Positions 1 to 8,600 of a stretch of DNA of 64,000 nucleotides are shown here, in pieces. Source of the DNA: Takakia lepidozioides (lineage: Eukaryota; Streptophyta; Takakiopsida; Takakiales; Takakiaceae); NCBI GenBank assembly GCA_030704615.1, contig CM060731.1, forward strand, positions 73,574,756-73,638,755. Direction: 5' to 3'. The first letter of the stretch is position 1. Each line of letters begins with the position of its first letter. A program made the position numbers and the translations under genes. The notes beneath the pieces were generated by a model, which was not told where the DNA came from, did no database searches, and saw only the letters and a program-made list of their open reading frames with translations.

Positions 1-266
1 CTCTTCAGATGGGTAGTGGAAGACTCAGCCAAAAAATAGTGTCAGCAATCAAATGAACACCCAGGAAAGAAGAACCCTGGAAACAAGGAGCAGAGACCTT
101 CGTATCCAGTACGAGAAATAATAGAAGAAACGAAAACCTGAACAGGCAAATAGCGAGAAGAGAAGACAACGAGGAATCTCACTAACCATTTCAAAGTTCA
201 GCCTAAAAACTAATGCATTTTATCTCTTTACTAAAGAGACAGAAGCACAAAGAGACAGAAAGGTAC
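1..266 (-). other. Intron 1 of the FKBP20-2-like gene (partial)
   Basis: The sequence follows the exon 1 donor and has no convincing continuation of the FKBP reading frame. It is AT/CT-rich when read on the minus strand, as expected for a plant intron. No acceptor was identified before the window edge. Confidence 0.5.
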
Positions 267-792
267 CTTCTCGAATGAAGCCAGGAAAGTCAAGAGGTGC
301 ACTGTTGAGTGTCTGCATGCGTCGGTTCTGCTCAAGCAGCCGTTTCTCATCAAAAGGACTTCTACGATCCGACTGAGAAATTGCAAGAGCAGGCCCTCCC
401 TCTGCCCATCTTCCTACAATCAAGGCACTCGCTAATTCCATTGTAAAAAGCGCCAAATCCCGACGACCCAATATTTCCTGGTTGCCGGATGATTCATTTA
501 GTGAGGTTGAATGTGTCTGTCTCAAAGCAGGGTGGGTCTTTATGTTTTTCGCTGAAAGTCCCCTCCGACACTTTTCTTCTTCATTGATCGAGTAACGCGA
601 CCACGCTTCACCACATACATTGTGAATGCCACCTCCCCGAAATCCACCCAACACTCTGTTGCCATTGCACGACCCTCCGAAAGCATGTCCGCCGAGCCTT
701 GATGCATCAGAAACTGAAACAAAATGTGTTTCCGAAAGAAGACGAGAACGTGGAGATGCAGGAAACAGATGTGCAGCAGGAATCACTGGCAT
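267..792 (-). CDS. FKBP20-2: Chloroplast-lumen FKBP-type immunophilin (FKBP20-2-like), first exon only
   Basis: The exon begins with an ATG at 790-792 and ends in a good donor (gaag|gtacct, GT at 266-265); the rest of the gene lies beyond the left edge. About 175 residues are encoded. The N-terminal part is Ser/Arg/Gly-rich like a transit peptide. A twin-arginine (GRRDLALF) then precedes a short hydrophobic stretch and an ALA site, the layout of Tat-dependent thylakoid-lumen targeting. The exon closes with a stretch containing SPFDEKRLLEQNRRMQ and DFPGFIREG, which I recognise from the segment just before the FKBP fold in plant FKBP20-2. The family is a lumenal peptidyl-prolyl isomerase-like protein linked to photosystem II supercomplex accumulation. 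The catalytic FKBP domain itself is not in the window, so the function is inferred from this N-terminal signature and targeting pattern. Confidence 0.7.
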
Positions 793-969
793 AGCTTCTT
801 CTCAGCAGCTGCGATACGGTGAGAGAGACGATATCAGAGATTTCCTTTACTGGGACTTATCTCTAGTTTCCGGGGTTTTCTTTTTGCATGGATTTTTTTC
901 CCTGAAATAAATTAACTAACAATATATGGGGGATTACAAAGGATGCAGGGATTTGTTTTTAAGAAATAC

Positions 970-1532
970 TTAGGATGCTACCTCTTTCCAGACGGCCACC
1001 CAATCTGCACCATGAGGGACCACGTCTCTACATGTTTTCTCCCATTTGTTGGTGAGAGGACGAGAAGGATGGAGAAGTGAGTATCCCAGTTTTGCAGAGC
1101 AAGCAAATAAGGGCTGTTTATGTTGTTGTGATCCACCTCCGTTCTCCGGGGTGGAACTGGAGACAGGAAGGGGCAGTTTATCATGCCAAGTTAAGTCAAC
1201 CTTGGATAGCCAGGCCGGGAAGCTGTGACAGATGAGCAAACCAAGGTTTCGGGATGGCCGAGGTGATGCAAGCTGTCAAAATCTCCACTATGTGAATGCT
1301 CACCGATGGAGGCAAAAACGCATTAGGAACCAGGTCCTGCGAGGCCTCTGACCATAGATCTCTGAACGTAGAAACTCCAGCCTGCTCCCATGGAGCCCAC
1401 CGGGAAGAGCAGTGTACCAGAGTGTCATTATCCAAGGTGAAGTTCCCAAACAAGGGTTGGCGCAGCACCTCGTCCCTGTTGCAGGGTGAGGACTGGGTGA
1501 GGTGGGTGCGGACCTTGTGCCATCATCAGTGA
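970..1532 (-). pseudogene. Decayed non-LTR retrotransposon ORF2 C-terminal fragment
   Basis: Two overlapping minus-strand frames (1196-1468 and 970-1239) together give a LINE-type ORF2 tail. The first carries LRQPLFGN and, about 35 residues later, FRDLW, matching the post-RT segment of plant LINEs where a W...GI..I.DL pattern is typical. The second has a Trp-rich segment ending WVAVWKEVAS. At least one frameshift separates the two and no catalytic domain remains. There is no poly(A) tail or target duplication that I can define. The call rests on pattern resemblance only. Confidence 0.45.
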
Positions 1533-1560
1533 ATTAGTGAATAATATATTATATATATGA

Positions 1561-1798
1561 TATCAGTGAATCAGTGAATTAGTGAGGCAAGTGGCCATTT
1601 TACTCAAATCAAAGAGGGGAAGAAAACCCCAGCAGGCATTGAAAATGTCACAAGACTGGAAATATGGGGCCACCACTGATCAAGCCAGCCCCAACCTGCC
1701 AGGACTCTACCTGCATAGCAAAGTTCAAATGGGCCTTGCCCAGAAGCTATGACAAAGCAATGCCAGAGATAGCTAAAAAAACAGATGCTGCCATATCC
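1561..1798. other. Spacer with no recognised gene
   Basis: AT-rich at the start (short repeats of gtgaat(t/c)agtga near 1530-1585), otherwise unremarkable. It could be the 3' untranslated region of the minus-strand microexon gene, whose possible last exon ends at 1799. Confidence 0.3.
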
Positions 1799-1942
1799 CT
1801 ATAAATCTGTCCTGAGTACAAAGTTGTGCTGTGCAGCTAGGTCCAGTACTATATCCACCTCATGTGAAGCCAAGAACAAGAAATCATCATGAGGGAGGTT
1901 GCCATGGAGAGTGGAGCAGCTGCTGCTGTCTCCCTGCCTACG
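1799..1942 (-). CDS. Possible terminal exon of the microexon-array gene
   Basis: On the minus strand an acceptor (ttgcgtag) at about 1943 precedes an open stretch that ends in a stop at 1799. One frame gives a plausible C-terminus containing LPHDDFLFLASHEVDIVLDL. A different frame (stop at 1849, ...AAAAPLSMATS...) is the one in phase with the nearest upstream microexon, so the correct frame is unresolved. I do not recognise the protein. It is placed here because the acceptor and the GPSAAP microexons upstream are on the same strand and close together. Confidence 0.3.
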   Translation of the reverse strand, partial: RRQGDSSSCSTLHGNLPHDDFLFLASHEVDIVLDLAAQHNFVLRTDL

Positions 1943-2054
1943 CAAAACTGAAAGAAAGAACAGGAAAAAAACGGGGTGAGAGCTGTTGCGGACATGTTTG
2001 GGCACATTAGAACTGTGAACTGGAAGGGTCCTGATCCTAAGCACAGATACTGAC

Positions 2055-3372
2055 CAACATATGGATCTCGTGGAGCAGCCGATGGCCCTGCAAAATACAA
2101 ACCAATCAATCTTACACGATGAGAAGTAATCCCCAAAAGTCTTCCGTCTACACCTTTAGTTAGAAAGGAGGCCACGTTGCTGTTCCACAGTTGCAATGAC
2201 AAACACTGTTTGAACACACATGTGGGCAAATTAGAACTGTAGAAGTAAAAGTAAAAGTAAATTAAAGCTATATATCCACTAGCAGGTACCGAGTGAAGAC
2301 ACTGATGATTTCCAGGTGCAGCCGATGGCCCTCCAACATACAAACCATCAAGTACGGTATATAGTTCACTCACGAAGGTCAACTATGATAGGTCTTCACA
2401 GACCACATTTGTTGCTAGAGTACAATGTAAACTAGAGCACAATAAAGACCACTCTACATGCATCAACTCAAAAAGTTTCCCGAGTCAACAAGCAACAGGA
2501 TTGATTACAAAGAGCTTTCCTAGACAAGATTGCTCTCATATTGCTTGAACTAAGATCTGTCTTTATGCTCAAACCAAACAATTACAAAAAAACGCTGGGA
2601 ACTACATATTTGGGAAACCAAACAACCAAACAAACAAACAGACTCCAATCAAGACAAAAACTGCTTGAACCCACATATTTCAGTAGACTACAACCCTAGA
2701 CTGAAAATGTCGTGAGCAAAGAGACTGACCAACATACGGATATCCAGGTGCAGCAGATGGCCCTGCAACACACCAACCATCAATTACTTGCCCACAAAGA
2801 TGAGGCTTTTCTAAATTAGGCCATACTGCTATTCCAATACGACATCAACTACATGACAATAAAAGGTAGATGGATCAATTTCAACGAGGCCTCCCCCCAG
2901 TCAAGATTTTACAGAAAGTGCTTAAACTTGCATATTGGGGTAAGATGGATAATTGAGTGGAAAGTTCATGAGAAGCACTATTGACCTTTATATGGATTTC
3001 CTAGAGCAGCTGATGGCGTTGTATGAATCAAGTCCAGAATTTACTCACACAGGTCCACGACGATGACGACCCTAGAAGTCTTCCCTCAAGAATTTACAAA
3101 ATGCTTGAACCCACATATTTGGGAGAATAAGACTTCAAACTGAAAACATCCTGGGATAAAAATTGACCTTCCTGGTGCAACTGATGGGCCTGTGACATAC
3201 AACCGATCAAGTCCATATTGAATCCACACGATGACAAAACCCCTCTACACCAATCCATAATATACAGAAGATACTTCAAGCCAAATATTTGTGCAAATTG
3301 GAAATTTAGACTGAAAAGTTCCTGAGCCAAAATACTGACCTTTATATGGATTTCCAGGTGCGGCTGATGGCC
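2055..3372 (-). CDS. Array of six tandemly duplicated 33-nt microexon units (GPSAAPGNPY type)
   Basis: On the minus strand, exact 33-nt blocks at 3340-3372, 2730-2762 and 2055-2087 each sit between an acceptor ending AG and a gtcagt donor. They encode near-identical peptides with core PSAAPGNPYK, PSAAPGYPYV and PSAAPRDPYV. Three further units are damaged: 2986-3018 has lost the AG acceptor, 3168-3189 has an 11-nt internal deletion, and one ending at 2330 has lost its donor by deletion. Length is a multiple of three, so each copy could be skipped or included without a frame change. Differences between intact copies fall mostly at third codon positions of this frame. Flanking intron sequence is also duplicated (cacatattt...ctgaaaa). 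The host protein is not recognised and no large exon is clear. Confidence 0.5.
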
Positions 3373-3675
3373 CTGTAACATACAAACAATCAAGTCCATA
3401 ATTTACTGTCACGGGACCACGAAGCAAAATTCCCCAGAAGCTTTCCCTCTACACTTCAGTGGACAGAGAGATCACACCGATGTTCCAATACGACATGACA
3501 TCGAGTACAATAAAGGCCACTCTCCATGGAGCAATTTCGATGAGGCCTCCATATTAAAAAACAAAACACAGGAATTAATTACAATGAACTTCTAATCTCC
3601 ACATACTACAATGCGCCCGTACAACTCGAACTAAGAGCACACTTCATCTGCCTCCTGGAGTATGATCCAAACAGT
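3373..3675. other. Intronic or intergenic spacer upstream of the microexon array
   Basis: This stretch carries part of a further duplicated unit: the gaagctttccctctacact and caatacgacat segments also occur within the array near 2130-2170 and 2830-2850. No seventh microexon is visible. Confidence 0.4.
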
Positions 3676-3679
3676 TTAA

Positions 3680-4897
3680 CCCTTAAGTGTCAAACCGACC
3701 CGTTTTGGGTTGGTTAGGTTTCTTTAACCAGCCATAACTTCCTGTGGTTAAGGCTGATTGGCCTTTTTTTTGGCTCAATGGACAGATAATCGGGTCCCCC
3801 TTCATATGGCATTGACCAATTGGTCAATGCTTGAAGGGGTAGGGATCTCGATCAATTGGAAGGGGGCCAACTCAGCTTTTGAGGCCATTTTGGCACCCCT
3901 AACCTGCCCAAGTTGCTGACATGGCAACTGCGGTCAGGTTAGGGTGAATGAATGATACCCCATAAAGGGATGGGCGGCACGCTTCCCCCAACCCATTGAT
4001 TGCCCGGTGGGTATGGCGGCCTGCGCAGGTCTGGGTATTCCCAGGCCTGCATCCTAACCTGAGATCGACCGAGATGGCTGCTCCAGCCAACACGATGGGC
4101 GTGCTCATAGCACGGCGGACTGGAGGGAGTGCAGCCACGATGGCGGCAGAGCTCGCGGCTCGAGAAAATCTCCGGTGGGCCAAACCCAGGCAGGGGGTTT
4201 GATAAGGTTGCCCATGAAAGCAGGGCCGGGTAGCCAGAGGAGCTCCCAAACCCCGCGCCCTTCTGGGCTATGGCTCCAAATATCCTAGGTTTGCAGGCTA
4301 TACCAAAGGTGTGCCATTTGAAGTCTTGGGCAGGGAACCTAAGGATGCGGTGCATTGGCTGATTGGCCTCAAAGTTGTTCGGGGACTTCATATGGAAGCC
4401 CATGACATTTCAACCAGAGGGATTAGGGGTTGACCGGCTGCATTTTTTTGTACAATTTTAGGAAGAGAGATTTTGGCCTGCCCAAAGAAAATGGCATATT
4501 TTGACCCCCCAATTTGTCACTACAAAGGAGCCCACTTGAGAACATTTGAGAAAAAACTGAAATTTTATGAGAATGTGTGTTATCAGGTATGGAACAACAT
4601 TTTTGAGACTCTCAAACAGCAAAAATTAAAAATTCCCAAATACGAGCAAAAAACTGCTTTTTTTGGCACCTAGTTCTTAGTGGAGATTTTTTTTTGTCCC
4701 CACTCTACACTTTATAATCTTCAGATCTGGCAGTTGGATTTTGGTGAAACTTTTTGTGGTAGGAGGTGGGGTAGGTGGAAAGTAATTCCAACGGTCAGTT
4801 TTACAGGGACACATAGATTCTCTAGATAATTTTTTTTTTGTGGGCCAGGGTCATGTTTTTCCACAAGAGGGTGAAAATGAGTTTTGACACTTAAGGG
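3680..4897. mobile_element. Non-autonomous TTAA-flanked DNA transposon (piggyBac-like), copy 1
   Basis: A 1,218-bp element is bounded by perfect 15-bp inverted termini (CCCTTAAGTGTCAAA at 3680 and its complement ending 4897). TTAA lies directly on both sides (3676-3679 and 4898-4901). TTAA target duplication and CCC-starting termini are the hallmarks of the piggyBac superfamily. The interior has only short open frames (for example 4473-4673, plus, 66 residues) and no transposase DDD core, so it would need a transposase in trans. A second element with the same style of ends lies at 54097-55115. Confidence 0.65.
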
Positions 4898-5787
4898 TTA
4901 ATCAACACAAAAATTGTCGAACCCACACATTAACCGACGGCTACGGGATTGGCTCAAGCCCTTTAATCATCTCATACGTTCGCACCTTGGGCACACAATT
5001 AACAGAAGCCCTTAATGATCCTGGCCGCTTAGGCCTAATTTATCAAGGACTTCTTAAATTTCTTGCTTTAAAATACAATGGACTCTACTCTCTCCCATCA
5101 CTGCACTCCCAGGCCTGCCTACACTCCCCTACCGCATGCAGACTGCTCATCCTTCGTCAGATGAAGATTAGTATACAAACTGACCTACCAGACTATCCCA
5201 ACACCTCTTCACCACTAGAATTCGCATGGCTCACAAGCCCCTTTCTCTCTCAGTTTGAAACTTCTCACCCTAAGCAAAAAACACCCATCATTGCCTATTT
5301 TTAAAAGTGACATATTACCACTCTCACCCAACTCACAACAGCTACATGGCATCGACTCCTAAAATCCACCGAATTTACCCTTAAGTACTCCAAAGCTACG
5401 ATCAAAATCAACCGTTATTTACACCACCTTCGCTCCATATTTTGCCACCCTTCAGCATCATGTACCCGAGATTGTGAGATCCCCTGCCTATACTTTCCTC
5501 ACACGCCCCACGACTTACTACCCCAATATAGATCTACTCCAGCTGCCTCCATATTCCAAAAACTTAAAGAGTCATACAACAACAACACCTCCACAACCAC
5601 CTATCCTGACACATCCATTGACCCCCACCCACCCTCCTCACCATCCCCTACTCAAAGTGCCACATTAGACCACGATTGCCCTCAACCACCTTCTCACCTC
5701 TATAACGACATATTAGAATCCCCTACCCCCTCCCATTAACCCCCCTCACGCCACTCCCCACCCCCCCCACACAACCCCGATAACCCC

Positions 5788-5940
5788 AATGTCTTCATCA
5801 TTGAAGATATCTTTGCAATTAAAACCCAAACTTCACTAGATTCTTTCGGAGCTACTTGTGTTGATACATTTTATTGCTGTAAATGGGTTGGCTACCCAGA
5901 ATATGACAGCACATGGCAGATTGAAGACAACCTCTTTGGC
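5788..5940 (+). pseudogene. Chromodomain-like segment within LINE ORF2 (copy 1)
   Basis: A continuous frame reads VFIIEDIFAI, then an insert of about 15 residues, then TFYCCKWVGYPEYDSTWQIE and DNLF. This follows the chromodomain pattern (Y/F-x-V/I-E-x-I ... Y-x-V-K-W-x-G-Y-x-x-x-x-x-T-W-E-x-x-x-N-L), including the aromatic F/Y, W and Y/W cage positions. It sits between the RT linker and the RNase H domain. The frame is open from here through 6711. The diverged copy at 14858-15000 preserves the same residues. Confidence 0.65.
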
Positions 5941-6156
5941 CCACACGATGACTGCGACCCTGACCACAATCTTACCCTCCTTACCGCCTTTCACAAACGC
6001 ACCAACACTAACTACCTCACTCATATACATCAACAACACGCCTCCCCCGCCCAACCTGTTGATAATCGCTACATACATAACCCGATAGTTTCCCCCAACA
6101 TACGCGTTTGTACGACCAAATGCAACCCCGATAAAGACATAGACCATGACCCCCCA

Positions 6157-6711
6157 ATGATCCATATCGGCCCCTGCTTCTCCAATATTTATGATCCCTA
6201 CGGCCGCTTCATTGGCCTTATCCCTAACAACATGATAGCCTGGCTATGGGAATTAAAATACTCCACTCAACTCATAAACTCGCAAATTCTACAACCTCCC
6301 AAACAAGACTTTGCCACCCAATTATACTGGCTTGTAGACCGCTACCATAAAGATACCCCTGTCAAAAAACCATGTATCCCTAACAGACTAGCCATGGCTT
6401 ACGCTCATACTACTATACCCCATGACATCCTCGCACTACTCATCAAATCCTTCAAACTCATTCACTCATACTACTCCAGCTCACTCACATGCCCTATGGA
6501 ACTACAGTCATTTGCCAGTCCACGCTACAAAGACTGTATCTTCGGCGCCACAGGTACTGCCGCTCAGCACACCTGGGCTGGTAGAGGCCTTGCCCATCCC
6601 CCCTTCGGTACCCTCATTCATGAAGCTCTTCAATGGGCCCGCTTCGCTGCTCAAACATCTCCTTATGCTCCCACCATTCTTATCCTCATGTGCATAACAA
6701 AAATCATCTAA
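6157..6711 (+). pseudogene. LINE ORF2 conserved segment between chromodomain and RNase H
   Basis: About 184 residues, continuous with the chromodomain frame upstream. Conserved blocks shared with the minus-strand copy (13881-14555) include FATQLYWLVDRYHKDTP, THSYYSSxLTCPMEL, and TQHTWAGRGxAHPP with ALQWARFAAQxSP. I do not recognise a known fold. Conservation of long blocks between two old copies suggests a real domain of the element. Confidence 0.5.
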
Positions 6712-7129
6712 TGATTCACATCTTTTCCTATGCCTCCCCGTCGGGGTCAATCTTCTAGCCACAATCGAACCAGCCCAACTTAAATACGTGCATACCCCGC
6801 CTCTCCCCAAATACCTCCGACATAAGGAACTCACTCTAACCCTAATCGTACATGTCCAACACTCTCCCCTTGCCACTATACCAATACCCTTCCTAAACCA
6901 GCTAAACCGCTTCTTAACCCGAACACACAAAATGAAGGCTGCCACCCACCACCCAACTACCCACTGTCGATCCACCTCTTCCTACAACGATACATTAACC
7001 TCACTCCCCACAATCAGACCAAACAAAGTTTGGGTTAGGGCGCAACCATGTCCCCCCCAAGCCACCCCGCCCACACCCACACCCCCTATACCCCCAATAT
7101 ACCAACAAAATATTCCTCTCAGATATCTC

Positions 7130-7486
7130 CCCTCTAACTCTCACTACACTGACGGCTCCCTTATCAAATCTAATGCCGGTTACGGCGTATACCACGCTGC
7201 CACCGACCAAGGCACTTCCCTCAGGCTACCTGGCCCCCAACATATTGCGTGAGAACTCATGGTCATATTCGAAGCACTTTCCCTACTAGATACCTTTTCT
7301 CCCCCATACTATATCTTTACAGATAGCCTTAATTCACTCATCCTCATCCGAAACCACATCTCCCGTCCCTCCTCCCACCATCACCACCCCCACCGCAACC
7401 TCATTACCGCCATCGTTAACCTCGCTCTCTCCAAAGGTCACCCCATCCATTTCCTCAAAGTTCGCTCACACACCGGCATTCAATAG
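7130..7486 (+). pseudogene. LINE RNase H domain (copy 1), broken
   Basis: The residues SHYTDGSLIKSNAGYGVYHA, then after one stop an E-containing helix (ELMVIFEALSLLD), then FTDSLNSLILI, and KVRSHTGIQ at the end match the RNase H order DGS...E...D...H. One TGA at about 7250 interrupts it, and the extreme C-terminus is cut off by adjacent CACTA-type sequence. The family role is removal of RNA from the RNA/DNA hybrid during target-primed reverse transcription. Confidence 0.7.
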
Positions 7487-7879
7487 TCGCTGGCAGCGAC
7501 GCATGGGCGTCGCTTAGCGTACCACCCGGCTGACTCCCGGGCAGGTTAGAAAAAAAAAAAATGCGATGCCACGCCGGCGCCCCCACCCCCACCAACGCCG
7601 TCGGCTGGAGGGCAGCGACGGCGAGACGTCGCTCGAAGAGGCTCCTGCCATTGGCGCGGACGGCCTGAAAAACCAACGTCTGGCAGTCGCGGGAGTTGGG
7701 GCGGGGGCTCTCGACCCCCATCCGTCGCATTTTTGCGATGTCATTTTGGCGACGCCTTGCGACTGCAGGGCGACGGCCGGGCGTCGCAAATTCTGCGCCT
7801 CCCGCGTGCCCGAAAAGGGCGTTTTCCCGATGTTGCGGCGTGGCGCGGGCATAACAAAGGCCCCACTTTTCCTGTAGTG
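7487..7879. mobile_element. CACTA transposon terminal fragment
   Basis: GC-rich sequence packed with subterminal motifs of the form GCGACGGCCGGGCGTCGC. It finishes with ...ttttcctgtagtg at 7879, the complement of a CACTACAGGAAAA end. No matching opposite end is found at 7487, so it is a truncated terminus. The subterminal motif is shared with 13140-13692. Confidence 0.55.
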
Positions 7880-8060
7880 TACCCACCAGCCCACTCCCAC
7901 TACGTTGATGGATCCCTTACCGACTCCCGAGCTGGATATGGTATTTTTCATGCTGCAACCAACCAAGGCGTTGCCCTATGCTCCTTGTCCAATATCTCGT
8001 ACCAGAATTGGACTGCCTGAGCTTCCGTAACCCCTTTGGTTACATTAATCAAGCGCCTCA
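7880..8060. mobile_element. Chimeric scrap: LINE RNase H start fused to Ty3 gag fragment
   Basis: Plus-strand 7885-7975 encodes SHYVDGSLTDSRAGYGIFHA, a second copy of the LINE RNase H start seen at 7140. It is followed without a break by about 75 bp nearly identical to 25788-25868, part of the Ty3/gypsy gag (minus strand, RRLINV-KGVTEAQA). Two unrelated retroelement families therefore meet within about 10 bp. Confidence 0.6.
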
Positions 8061-8600
8061 TGTTTTTTCCATTATTTTTTTGTCCCATGTTTTGCATGGA
8101 TGTTGTGGTGCAAAGCCCGATGTCACAGAACAAAAATAGAGCTAAAAATAAAATCATTACGCCCCTCAAAACCACAATCATATATTTTCTAAAGGCAAAT
8201 ATTTATTTTAAATTCATTTAAATTCGATTTAATTCAAAATTGGTGCAAAGGGTGAGTGCGTCGTTGGGGAGGCAATTTTTTCTTTTTTTCTTTTTTTCTT
8301 CCTGCTGGATCTTTGTACAGGTGTTGCACACATATTTAAGCACATGTAGGAAAAAATGAAGCTTGAGCCACATCCGTTTGTTGGGTGCAATGGCATGAGA
8401 GGGTTTTCTTTCACATTAATAAACAAAAATTGATTGATAGGGTGAATGCGTCATTGGGGGGGCAAATGATTTTGTTTGGGTTTGAAACTTTGCATGCGTG
8501 TACGTTGCGCACATACATGTAATTATTGAATGACATATTTGATGCACACACACATTGAAGGTTGTTGTTTGCATTTCGCTTATAATGAAGTGTATGGTTG
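8061..8600. other. Spacer upstream of Tnp2 remains
   Basis: AT-rich, with two diverged copies of a segment about 200 bp apart (gggtgagtgcgtcgttgggg near 8250 and gggtgaatgcgtcattgggg near 8440). This is probably the 5' non-coding part of the CACTA element. No left CACTA terminus was found. Confidence 0.35.

Larger units (their letters stand above)
4930..7486 (+). mobile_element. 5'-truncated chromodomain-bearing LINE, copy 1
   Basis: This copy starts within the region after the RT palm. A frame at 4987-5304 (GTQLTEALNDPGRLGLIYQG) matches a frame in the minus-strand copy at 15620-15928. It then runs through a proline/threonine-rich linker, a chromodomain-like segment (5788-5940), a conserved unknown region (5941-6711) and an RNase H domain (7130-7486). 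Frames are broken by stops and shifts, so it is inactive. It ends abruptly at 7486, where GC-rich CACTA-type sequence begins. The same protein order is seen in the other copy, which helps define the family. Confidence 0.75.

Noticed and set aside
220-266. Extension of the FKBP20-2-like frame past 267
   Set aside because: Sequence after FIREG has a strong donor and the continuation (TFLSLCASVSLVKR) does not match the family.
6788-7252. Separate plus-strand gene
   Set aside because: It is the C-terminal part of the LINE ORF2 leading into RNase H.
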